Shown: positions 1-6,350 of the stretch, piece by piece
Layout of the letters: every line of letters starts with the position of its first letter
How positions within the stretch are numbered: position 1 is the stretch's first letter
Assembly (NCBI GenBank): GCA_021816545.1
Contig: JAKAXP010000135.1
Coordinates: forward strand, 1-6,364
Origin: Bacteroidota bacterium
Lineage (GTDB): Bacteria > Bacteroidota > Bacteroidia > Bacteroidales > VadinHA17
Reading direction: 5' to 3'
DNA length: 6,364 bases
Notes under the pieces: generated by a model
What the model saw: the letters and a program-made list of their open reading frames with translations, nothing else
Told to the model about the DNA's origin: nothing
Databases searched by the model: none
Translations under genes and position numbers: made by a program

Positions 1-17
1 CTGACTGTCTGTCACCC

Positions 18-61
18 TAAAACCCGGTATCTAAAAACCAGAAATCTAATAACCCTCTGTC
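18..61. repeat. Degenerate 14-15 nt tandem repeat, about three copies, downstream end of susD
   Basis: Read on the minus strand, three successive units align: GACAGAGGGTTATTA (61-47), GATTTCTGGTTTTTA (46-32) and GATACCGGGTTTTA (31-18). They share the pattern GA-N4-GG-T-rich-TTA. The second and third units are closest. The first unit is coding sequence for the susD C-terminus, and the stop codon (46-48) lies across the junction of units one and two. The alignment is visible by eye, but the units are short and diverged, so chance in AT-biased sequence is not excluded. Function is unknown; a 3'-end spacer repeat or mRNA-end element is possible. Confidence 0.4.
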
Positions 62-1527
62 TGCACCAGTTCGGAATCATTGGCCAGCATGCTTTGTGAA
101 ATCGAATAATATATTTTGTAGGCTTCTGTCTGGTCCAGGGAGGCAATCTCGTCGAAGACGAATGTTCCTCCTGCCCTGACCAGGTCCCACCATCTCTTGC
201 CTTCACCGATGAACTCCTTCATCCTCTCGTCAAGGATAGCCTTGGCATTTGCGGCCGGCGTTCCATTGCTATATGTGTAAGGAGCTCCGAAGTTGGCTCC
301 GTAGGCCCTCTGCCTGACTGCATTGATCTGATCCGAGGGATCTGCTGAAAGGTTATTTTTCGCTTCAGCAAGCATCAGCAGGACATCAGCATAACGGTAG
401 AGGGGAACATTGTTGTAATCCTTCCTCAGATTATCGACATCCACTATTCCGAGAAACTTATTCAGAACGGCACCCTGGTACGTTGATTCACCGGCGACAT
501 ATGGAATATGTACGGCTCCGTCAGAATAAAGCCTCAGGAATGTATTTCTGCGGGCATCATTCACATCATCAATCAGAAGAAGTGTCTTGTCTGTCGGACC
601 GTACCTGCTGGCACCGTTTATCACGTAGCCGGTCATCGGGTTGCCACTGTCATCAAACATCGGCCTGATGTCCACAGCCCTTCCGGTAAAGCTGCTATAG
701 AAATTACTGGCCTGATCTTTTTGATAATCAAAGGCAAAGATGAATTCCTTATTATTCTCGTTGCCCTGACCCCAGAGTTTATCATAGCTTACAAGCTCGA
801 AACCGGTAACTGCCTCAAGTGCCGTTCTTGCCTCAGTGAAATCTGCATTACCGCCTCCCAGCACCTTGCCTGACCAGAGGTAAACGTCACCTTTAAGTGC
901 GAGGGTAGCTCCCCTTGACCAGAATACGTTCCTCCCGAGCCAGAGGCTGTTATCATTTCCGAAGTATTCCAGTGACTTTGCGATGTCACTCTTGATCAGT
1001 TGCATCACCTCACTCTTGGGTGAACGGGGTTTCTTGAGCTTAACCAGGTCTACCTCAAGAAGCGGTTCGGTGGATATGGGCACATCGCCCCACGCCCTTA
1101 CCATTGTATAATAAACCTGCGCACGTATCCCGTACACCTGACCCATGAGATGGTTCAGATCAGACTCCTTTTTGAATTTCACATTGGGAGCATTTTTTAT
1201 GAAGTCGTTCAGGTAGTGAATGAATCCGTAGAAGTTGGCCCAGTTGCCAAAATGGACAACTGTTGAACTGATATTGTTTTCTATCAGGTCAGTACCAAAG
1301 GGAGACTCGATTGTATTACCGCCCCATACGTCAGAGCGCAGTTCACCCATCTGCCACAGGGTACCGGCATAGCCCCTGTAAGTTGCCATTATCCCGGTAT
1401 GGGCAGCCTTTACAGCCTCCTCACTCTCCCAGAAGCCGTTGAATGTGAGCTGACTTTCAGGCTGCATGTCGAGTTCACATGCATTCAGCATTGTGATGCC
1501 CACAAGTAGTATTATCAGTTTTTTCAT
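46..1527 (-). CDS. susD-like: SusD/RagB-family surface glycan-binding lipoprotein
   Basis: This protein is the substrate-binding lid of a SusC/SusD outer-membrane uptake complex, anchored by lipid on the outer face of the outer membrane. The N-terminus is a lipoprotein signal peptide with a basic MKK start, a hydrophobic stretch and an LNAC lipobox. The acylated residue would be Cys17, followed by the acidic stretch ELD, which suits surface export in Bacteroidota. Family motifs include RAQVYYTMVRAWGDVP (residues 135-150), the C-terminal VPLYRYADVLLMLAEAKN (374-391), INAVRQRA (about 401-408) and DERMKEFIGEGKRWWDLVR (433-451). The chain ends EGY, like the usual NPGY ending. At 493 residues it is full length. 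I chose the ATG at 1527: GGA at 1536-1534 lies 6 nt before it but directly abuts the other in-frame ATG at 1533, which would add only Met-Lys. It follows the susC-like stop by 18 nt and is surely cotranscribed. The ligand cannot be predicted because binding residues vary widely in this family. Confidence 0.95.
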   Translation of the reverse strand: MKKLIILLVGITMLNACELDMQPESQLTFNGFWESEEAVKAAHTGIMATYRGYAGTLWQMGELRSDVWGGNTIESPFGTDLIENNISSTVVHFGNWANFYGFIHYLNDFIKNAPNVKFKKESDLNHLMGQVYGIRAQVYYTMVRAWGDVPISTEPLLEVDLVKLKKPRSPKSEVMQLIKSDIAKSLEYFGNDNSLWLGRNVFWSRGATLALKGDVYLWSGKVLGGGNADFTEARTALEAVTGFELVSYDKLWGQGNENNKEFIFAFDYQKDQASNFYSSFTGRAVDIRPMFDDSGNPMTGYVINGASRYGPTDKTLLLIDDVNDARRNTFLRLYSDGAVHIPYVAGESTYQGAVLNKFLGIVDVDNLRKDYNNVPLYRYADVLLMLAEAKNNLSADPSDQINAVRQRAYGANFGAPYTYSNGTPAANAKAILDERMKEFIGEGKRWWDLVRAGGTFVFDEIASLDQTEAYKIYYSISQSMLANDSELVQTEGY

Positions 1528-1533
1528 TTTCAT

Positions 1534-1540
1534 TCCTTTT
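1534..1540 (-). promoter_or_regulatory. Possible ribosome binding site deciding the susD start
   Basis: On the minus strand the sequence AAAAGGA immediately precedes ATGAAAATG. For the outer ATG (1533) the spacing is zero, which is not workable for a Shine-Dalgarno helix. For the inner ATG (1527) it is 6 nt, which is near optimal. This favours the inner start. Many Bacteroidota genes do not depend on Shine-Dalgarno pairing, so the support is moderate. Confidence 0.45.
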
Positions 1541-1545
1541 TGAAA

Positions 1546-4500
1546 TTAGAAAGTAACGCTTAAACCAAGGGTATAGGTCCTGGGCAGCGGAAATCTTCCG
1601 TAATCAATGCCATCGCCCGATTCTTCCGGCAGACTGCCTGAGAAACCGTTGAAATATGCCAGGTTGGCACCGGTGAAATAAACTCTCAGGTCTTTGAATA
1701 GGTTGCTTACTTCGCTTCCCGGGAGACTGTAACTCAGTGTTACTTCCCTAAGGGCAAGGAAATCACCCTTCTCCCACATCCTGGAACTGCTGCTTGTCAT
1801 CGAACCCTGGTCACCGCCTCCGGCAAGATGGTTCTTCTGCCTGTCAACCAGGGTGAAGATGGGAATATTGGATGTCGGGTTTTCCTGAGTCCAGGTATCC
1901 CTGATCTCGACCGGACCGTTCTGGTTCCCCTGTGTCTGTGCGATACCCTTAACCCTGCGGCCGTTTATTATCATATGTCCTACAGTAAAGTCACTCCTCA
2001 CAAACAGATTGAAGTTCCTGTAAGTCAGGCCTGAAGTCAGACCACCAGAGAATTTGGGTGTCCTGCGGCCTATCACTTCCCTGTCAAGGTAGTTAATTAT
2101 GTTGTCACCGTTTACGTCCTTCCAGATTGCATCTCCGAGGAACCTGGTATCCTTGTCCTGCGCAAATTCCACAATCCTGCCTGCATGGGCATCAATCTGG
2201 GCCTGAGTCTGGTATACTCCTTCGAATATATAGGCAGTAATCACATCGTATCCGACTCTTTCACCCTCCTGAAGACCGCCGACATAAATAGTTGCATCTG
2301 TTTCAGGATCATATATTTCAGTACCGCCCTGCCTGTTCTTTTCAACACCGTTTTCAGGAAGCTGCTTGGCGTAGTTTCTGACCCGGTAATAAGTAAGCCC
2401 CATGTTCCAGGTAAAATCTGAAGTCTTTATCACATCGGCATTGAGCTGAAGTTCAACACCCCTGTTCTGAAGGGTACCGTTGTTTGTGGTAATTGATGAA
2501 AATCCGGTCCACAACGGGAGTGTGAGGGCGGCAAGCTTATCCTTGACATCCCTGACAAAATAATCGGCTATAACCGTTATCCTGTTGTCAAGCAATCCCA
2601 TATCCAGGCCGAAGTTGAGTGTTGTTGAGCGTTCCCACTTGAGATCAAGCAGGGGCAGACCGTTGTTTACATACCCTGTCTGACCATAATACACTGAAGT
2701 GGCACCGTAGCTGCCGAACACGCCAAAGTTACTGAGAATGTCAATGTTACCATTGACACCGTAGCTGATCCTTGGCTTTAATTTGGTGACGTACTCACTT
2801 ATGCCCGAGTTTTTGAAGAAATCTTCGTTGTGGGCATTCCACCCGAGAGATATACCCGGGAAGAAATCGTACTTGTTGTTGCCGAGGCGGGAAGTGCCGT
2901 CATACCGGAAAGTAAGACCCATTAGGTATTTATAATTGAAATCATAGTTCACCTGGCCGAAGAGTGAAGCAATTTCATAACCGGTCCTGAAGGAGTATGG
3001 AACTCCGCTTGCCTCTGAACCAACATTCATGGTATAGATAAGGTCTGTCGGCGAGAGGCGGGTTCCCGCACTCATATTGAACGACTTTTCAGCAAAGTAT
3101 TCGGCACCAAGCAATGCATTCAGGTTATGGAGCCCGGCAAAGGTCTTCTTGTAGTTTAGCAGCCCCGTGAGCTGGTGACGCAATGTTCTCGCAAGGGAGG
3201 CTGATGCGTTCCGGGAAGTGATGAGGCTACCTGAGTTGAGATAAGCCTTTGTAAAAGATTCGTTGCTGTTGTTCACTGAAAAGTGGCTGCCCCTGAGGGT
3301 GAATGTGAAATCCTTCAGGAAAGTGTAATCAAGCTGAACAGACCCTGAGAGTCTCTGCTCAAGATTGTAGTTGACAAACTTGTCATAGTAGTAGAGCGGG
3401 TTGCCGAATCCAAGGTAGGTCCCTGGCTGGTACTCATTTGAAAGGCTGCCGTCAGGATTATTGTTGTATATGCGCGATGTGGGAGCCAGGCCTGCTGTCC
3501 TCTGGAAGAGGTTGTAATCGCTGTCGTAGGGAAGGTCCCTGTTTGAGTGGGCATAGAAGATGTTGGATGAAACCTTGAGGGCATCCGTCAGTTTATAGGA
3601 GGCATTGAAAGTACCTGAGACTCTCTTGAAGGCAGAGCCGATGACAAGACCATTGTCATCAAGAAAACCGAGGCCAAGGTAATATGTGCCCCTGTCATTC
3701 CCGCCGTCAAACGAGAGGGTATAGTCCTGTGAGTTGCTTTTCTGGTAGAAGAGCTCATTCATCTTGTTCTCCATGTAGATGAGGGTGGTACCCGGATTTA
3801 CAGGATCTTCCATTGTCTTCCATCCGTCATATGCGAGGAGATACTCGTTGGCTGAAGACAGGACCATCGTGGTGTATATTGAGTTGGTGGTATTGTTACC
3901 CACACCTGCGGCATTGTTTCCTGTCAGGAACTGGTTGAGCCACGCATATCCCATTACCTCCTGTGCAGCTTTGACCGCCAGCCTGTTGAATTTGATATAA
4001 TCGGCTGCATTAAGATACTCCATGGGATCCTTTGGCCGGTCATTGAAGGAAAACTTCGTTCTCAGTGTTATGTTTGCCTTACCGCTCTTCCCCTTCCTGG
4101 TCGTAACCAGGATGACACCGTTGGCTGCCCTTGCACCGTAGATGGCAGTTGAGGCCGCATCCTTCAGTACCTCAATCGACTCAACGTCATCTGAGTTTAG
4201 AGCATAGAATGTACTTGGAACGCCGTCCACCAGTATCAGCGGTGAACCTGTTCCGTCAAAACTGGTACCCCCGCGTACAACAAGGCTCGGGGTGGTTCCC
4301 GGTTGACCGCTTGTCTGGGTCACCTTCAAACCTGCGATAGTTCCCTGCAGGGCAGTTGCAATATTGGAGCGCGGAGCATTCTCAAGTACCCTGGTGTCAA
4401 GTTTGGAGATGGAAGTGGTCATCTCTGCACGCGACTGGGTGCTGTAGCCTGTCACAACGATCTCATCGAGTACCGTTGTCTCCTGGTTTAGGAGAATATC

Positions 4501-4791
4501 GATTACATCTCTGTCGCCAATTGCAATGGTCTGAGAGACATAACCCACCATGGATGCAACAATTTCATTGTTGCCGGCCGGGACGTTTAGAGTATAGGAG
4601 CCGTCAGCCTGGGTGGAAGTCCCTGCTGTTGTGCCCCTTACAATAATAGTAACCGATGGCAGCGGAAGTCCGTCTGTCGCATCAGTCACCTTTCCTCTGA
4701 TGGTTCTCTGGGCCATCAGTGTGCTTCCGCTCAGCAAAACAACAAGCAGAAACATCATCAACCCAGGCAAGAAAGTCAATTTTCCTTTCAT
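1546..4791 (-). CDS. susC-like: SusC/RagA-family TonB-dependent outer-membrane transporter
   Basis: This is an outer-membrane beta-barrel that imports a ligand captured with its SusD partner, powered by TonB-ExbBD. The 1081 residues are a normal full length. A signal peptide spans about 1-27 (hydrophobic core LMMFLLVVLL, likely cleavage near LMAQ). A carboxypeptidase-regulatory-like beta-sandwich domain follows, from about 30 to 105 (IRGKVTDATDGLPLPSVTI). Next come the TonB-box-like DEIVVTGY (109-116) and the plug domain, with VVRGGTSF (171-178), PLILVDGVP (184-192) and VLKDAASTAIYGARAANGVI (208-227). The rest is barrel, with family motifs NNGTLQNRGVELQ (770-782) and a D-x-N-x-D loop (892-903), ending in LGLSVTF with the terminal aromatic expected of a barrel-assembly signal. 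There is no STN domain before the carboxypeptidase-like domain, so direct signalling to an anti-sigma factor is unlikely. The start ATG at 4791-4789 begins a good signal peptide and has no clear Shine-Dalgarno sequence, which is common in this phylum. It is the first gene of the leftward unit with susD. The substrate is unknown. Confidence 0.97.
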   Translation of the reverse strand: MKGKLTFLPGLMMFLLVVLLSGSTLMAQRTIRGKVTDATDGLPLPSVTIIVRGTTAGTSTQADGSYTLNVPAGNNEIVASMVGYVSQTIAIGDRDVIDILLNQETTVLDEIVVTGYSTQSRAEMTTSISKLDTRVLENAPRSNIATALQGTIAGLKVTQTSGQPGTTPSLVVRGGTSFDGTGSPLILVDGVPSTFYALNSDDVESIEVLKDAASTAIYGARAANGVILVTTRKGKSGKANITLRTKFSFNDRPKDPMEYLNAADYIKFNRLAVKAAQEVMGYAWLNQFLTGNNAAGVGNNTTNSIYTTMVLSSANEYLLAYDGWKTMEDPVNPGTTLIYMENKMNELFYQKSNSQDYTLSFDGGNDRGTYYLGLGFLDDNGLVIGSAFKRVSGTFNASYKLTDALKVSSNIFYAHSNRDLPYDSDYNLFQRTAGLAPTSRIYNNNPDGSLSNEYQPGTYLGFGNPLYYYDKFVNYNLEQRLSGSVQLDYTFLKDFTFTLRGSHFSVNNSNESFTKAYLNSGSLITSRNASASLARTLRHQLTGLLNYKKTFAGLHNLNALLGAEYFAEKSFNMSAGTRLSPTDLIYTMNVGSEASGVPYSFRTGYEIASLFGQVNYDFNYKYLMGLTFRYDGTSRLGNNKYDFFPGISLGWNAHNEDFFKNSGISEYVTKLKPRISYGVNGNIDILSNFGVFGSYGATSVYYGQTGYVNNGLPLLDLKWERSTTLNFGLDMGLLDNRITVIADYFVRDVKDKLAALTLPLWTGFSSITTNNGTLQNRGVELQLNADVIKTSDFTWNMGLTYYRVRNYAKQLPENGVEKNRQGGTEIYDPETDATIYVGGLQEGERVGYDVITAYIFEGVYQTQAQIDAHAGRIVEFAQDKDTRFLGDAIWKDVNGDNIINYLDREVIGRRTPKFSGGLTSGLTYRNFNLFVRSDFTVGHMIINGRRVKGIAQTQGNQNGPVEIRDTWTQENPTSNIPIFTLVDRQKNHLAGGGDQGSMTSSSSRMWEKGDFLALREVTLSYSLPGSEVSNLFKDLRVYFTGANLAYFNGFSGSLPEESGDGIDYGRFPLPRTYTLGLSVTF

Positions 4792-4822
4792 AGAGTGTGA
4801 TTGGTTTTGGGGTTAATATTCA

Positions 4823-4833
4823 ATTACTGTAAT
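4823..4833. promoter_or_regulatory. Perfect 11-bp palindrome ATTAC-T-GTAAT, possible regulator half of an operator pair
   Basis: The arms ATTAC and GTAAT are exact reverse complements about one central base. It lies 32 nt upstream of the susC-like start codon, where a bound protein could block transcription of the transporter genes. Its centre is 18 bp from that of the next palindrome at 4841-4851. The link to the neighbouring GntR-type regulator is inferred from position only. Confidence 0.35.
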
Positions 4834-4840
4834 ATGTTTT

Positions 4841-4856
4841 ATGTATTACATAATAC
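4841..4856. promoter_or_regulatory. Candidate FadR-type operator (GT-N3-AC core) with overlapping palindrome
   Basis: ATGTATTACAT (4841-4851) has perfect 5-bp arms about one central base and contains GTATTAC, matching the GT-N3-AC core known for operators of FadR-subfamily GntR regulators. A second perfect inverted repeat, GTATTA-CA-TAATAC (4843-4856), overlaps it. In addition TGTAATA (4828-4834) and TATTACA (4844-4850) form a 7-bp inverted repeat with a 9-nt spacer, linking this site with the upstream palindrome. The site is 49 nt upstream of the susC-like start and 88 nt or more upstream of the regulator start. Inverted repeats this short arise easily in AT-rich DNA, so the assignment rests on the combination of core, symmetry and location. 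Confidence 0.45.
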
Positions 4857-4918
4857 GCAGCAAAGATAATTTTTTAAATTTACATGCAAGAATTTTCGGT
4901 TTTTTTTTCTTTCTTTTG

Positions 4919-4928
4919 TATAATTTTT
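4919..4928 (+). promoter_or_regulatory. Weak candidate -7/-10 promoter element for the FadR-type gene
   Basis: TATAAT at 4919-4924 overlaps TAATTTTT at 4921-4928, the latter matching the Bacteroidota -7 pattern TAnnTTTG except for the last base. No convincing upstream TTTG element at about -33 is visible. If it is used, the 5' leader would be only about 10 nt long. The assignment is uncertain because the whole area is AT-rich. Confidence 0.25.
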
Positions 4929-4944
4929 TCAGAATCAGCAAATA

Positions 4945-5679
4945 ATGGATAACAGGGACTTAAAGCTGGAACTAAGGGGGATCGATACCAGCTCGCTTGT
5001 GGACAAGGTTGAAATGCGCCTCGTCGAAGTCTTTCTCTACAAGGAGCTGAAACCGGGCGACTCAATACCCAAGGAGACAGAACTTGCTACACTCATGGGG
5101 GTAAGCCGTACTGTGATCAGGGAATCGCTCAACAGGCTCAAGACTATGGGCCTGGTTGAATCGAAGAAACACAAGGGCACAATAATCAAGAGCCCTGACC
5201 TCTCCGCAATCCTTGAAAAATCAATCATACCAAGGATACTCGATAACAAGACCCTGATGGACGTCTTTGAGATACGCCTTGCACTTGAAGTGGGAATGGC
5301 TGACTTCATCTTCGCAAGAAAAACAGCCGAGGATATTGAGGAGCTTGAAGAAATAGTCAATATAGAGCCCGACCACTCTGACAACATCATGTTTGACGTT
5401 GATCACGAAATGAGATTTCACGGTAAACTTTACTCAATGACAGGGAATGAAACCATGAAGGATTTTCAGAACCTCATTCTCCCAGCATTTCAGCATGTAT
5501 ATGAAACCGGGCTCCTCCAGGTGAAGGGAAAGCGCAAAAAACACATATCGCACAAGGAGCTGGTGACACTGCTGAAAAAGGGAACCCCCGACGAGTTCCG
5601 GGAAGGGATGAGAAGACACCTCGAGAATCACTTCGTCAGGATACTGGCCGCATCTGAGGGTCAGGCCGCCAGCAGGTAG
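4945..5679 (+). CDS. GntR-family transcriptional regulator, FadR subfamily (FCD domain)
   Basis: This is a cytoplasmic DNA-binding regulator of 244 residues, the usual size of FadR-type proteins. The N-terminal winged helix-turn-helix spans about 15-82: LKPGDSIPKETELATLMGVS (35-54) and then RTVIRESLNRLKTMGLVE (55-72) carry the recognition helix and wing typical of GntR proteins. The all-helical FCD effector domain runs from about 104 to 232. Its metal/ligand site is visible as E155-x3-H159 (in EMRFHGKLYSMTGN), H203 (SHKELV) and H225 (MRRHLENHF), with the normal 22-residue spacing of the last two. The first ligand, normally Asp, is Glu here. Such domains often bind small organic acids such as uronates, gluconate or lactate; the effector here is unknown. 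The start is supported because helix 1 (SLVDKVEMRLVEVFL) begins about 16 residues in, as expected; no Shine-Dalgarno is seen. It is divergent from the susC/susD pair and is its likely regulator (inference). Its 3' end overlaps the convergent DUF422 gene by 19 nt. Confidence 0.93.
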   Translation: MDNRDLKLELRGIDTSSLVDKVEMRLVEVFLYKELKPGDSIPKETELATLMGVSRTVIRESLNRLKTMGLVESKKHKGTIIKSPDLSAILEKSIIPRILDNKTLMDVFEIRLALEVGMADFIFARKTAEDIEELEEIVNIEPDHSDNIMFDVDHEMRFHGKLYSMTGNETMKDFQNLILPAFQHVYETGLLQVKGKRKKHISHKELVTLLKKGTPDEFREGMRRHLENHFVRILAASEGQAASR

Positions 5680-6350
5680 AACAGATCTATTGCCGCAAAG
5701 AAGACAAGCTGTACAGCAAAGAGAGGCAGCGCCCGGGGATTGATTTCCTCCTCCCCCCTGTACCTTATATATATATGGAACAGCAACGAGAAGAAAAACC
5801 ACGCAAGGAAATTCCTCAGCGGGATAATGCCGCACTCCCATGACCACATGTCGAGCCTGACGGCCGCCGGCTCAAGCAGCAGGTCATAGAACACCATCAG
5901 CAACGACCCTGTGACAACAACAAAGACTGACTGAATAAGTCCGGATTGCATGCCGGCCTTCCCGCCAGCAGCCCGTCCCCACAGCAGCCGGCTGATGACA
6001 TTGGTGCAGTATATAAGCAGAAACCAGTTCAGACCTATAATCAGAGGAGTGTTCAGCAGTTTAGGACCAAGAGTGTTTCCATAGACATATACCCCGAATA
6101 TACTTCCAGTGTTTACTCCAGCAGCCTCTGTAAAAAAGGATGCAACTGCAATTACCACTCCGGCAATTATCACCTTCCTTGAAGGCCAATTTCCCCAGAA
6201 GAGCCAGAACAGTGCAAAGAGTAAATTCAGGGGAGTTATTGCAGTAAACAGGCCGCGGCTGAAAGGCAGAATCATGCCTGCCAGCCCCACCCCGTAAACC
6301 CATAGCAGGATTTCAGTTGATTTCGGTACGCGAAGCTTTATCATTGTCAT
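5661..6350 (-). CDS. cruF-like: Carotenoid biosynthesis integral membrane protein, DUF422/CruF family
   Basis: This is a polytopic inner-membrane protein of 229 residues with about seven hydrophobic helices (near 13-30, 34-52, 60-75, 101-121, 138-158, 177-195 and 206-227). The family signature is strong: FTEAAGVNTGSIFGVYVYG (73-91), LGPKLLNTPLIIGLNW (94-109), DLLLEPAAVRLDMWSWE (156-172) and PLRNFLAWF (177-185), rich in conserved Glu, Asp, Asn and Trp. Characterised relatives (CruF in cyanobacteria and in haloarchaeal bacterioruberin synthesis) hydrate the terminal double bond of acyclic carotenoid ends. The same reaction on a C40 carotenoid is plausible here but not proven, since the family also contains members of undefined role. 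Starts at 6350 or 6344 (Met3) are both possible. The frame is open to the window edge, so a start beyond the window cannot be excluded. In another frame a TGA (6349-6347) overlaps the ATG as ATGA, hinting at translational coupling to an upstream gene outside the window. Confidence 0.8.
   Translation of the reverse strand: MTMIKLRVPKSTEILLWVYGVGLAGMILPFSRGLFTAITPLNLLFALFWLFWGNWPSRKVIIAGVVIAVASFFTEAAGVNTGSIFGVYVYGNTLGPKLLNTPLIIGLNWFLLIYCTNVISRLLWGRAAGGKAGMQSGLIQSVFVVVTGSLLMVFYDLLLEPAAVRLDMWSWECGIIPLRNFLAWFFFSLLFHIYIRYRGEEEINPRALPLFAVQLVFFAAIDLFYLLAA

Larger units (their letters stand above)
4792..4944. promoter_or_regulatory. Divergent AT-rich intergenic control region between susC-like and the FadR-type gene
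   Basis: This 153-nt stretch is the only sizeable non-coding region in the window and must hold the promoters for both divergent genes. It contains palindromes at 4823-4856, an AT-rich block at 4867-4884, and a T-rich tract at 4900-4917 with a run of nine T. On the minus strand a TTTG (4864-4861) could serve as the -33 element of a Bacteroidota promoter for susC, but I find no good TAnnTTTG partner at the proper distance, so the promoter is not assigned. Confidence 0.7.

Noticed and set aside
2..14. Small inverted repeat TGAC-N5-GTCA as a terminator after susD
   Set aside because: The stem is only 4 bp with no T tract following in the direction of transcription within the window. The true end of the transcript may be to the left.
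508..873. Open frame of 121 codons on the plus strand inside susD
   Set aside because: It is antisense to a clearly conserved gene, has no recognisable motifs, and its composition reflects the complementary coding frame.
3315..3584. Open frame of 89 codons on the minus strand within susC in another frame
   Set aside because: It is a Ser/Thr/Pro-rich translation of a shifted frame inside an intact transporter gene, with no sign that it is a separate gene or a frameshift product.
4900..4917. T-rich tract with nine consecutive T as a rho-independent terminator
   Set aside because: No GC-rich stem precedes it, and no plus-strand gene ends upstream. It lies between divergent starts and is better seen as an AT-rich promoter context.
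5767..5775. Short alternating TA run
   Set aside because: It lies inside the carotenoid-family coding region, where it encodes Ile-Tyr residues. It is too short to be a meaningful repeat.
5434..5847. Open frame of 137 codons on the minus strand bridging the regulator and the carotenoid-family gene
   Set aside because: It is a shifted-frame and antisense shadow, while both overlapped genes show complete family motifs. Its own translation is Cys-rich and without recognisable domains.
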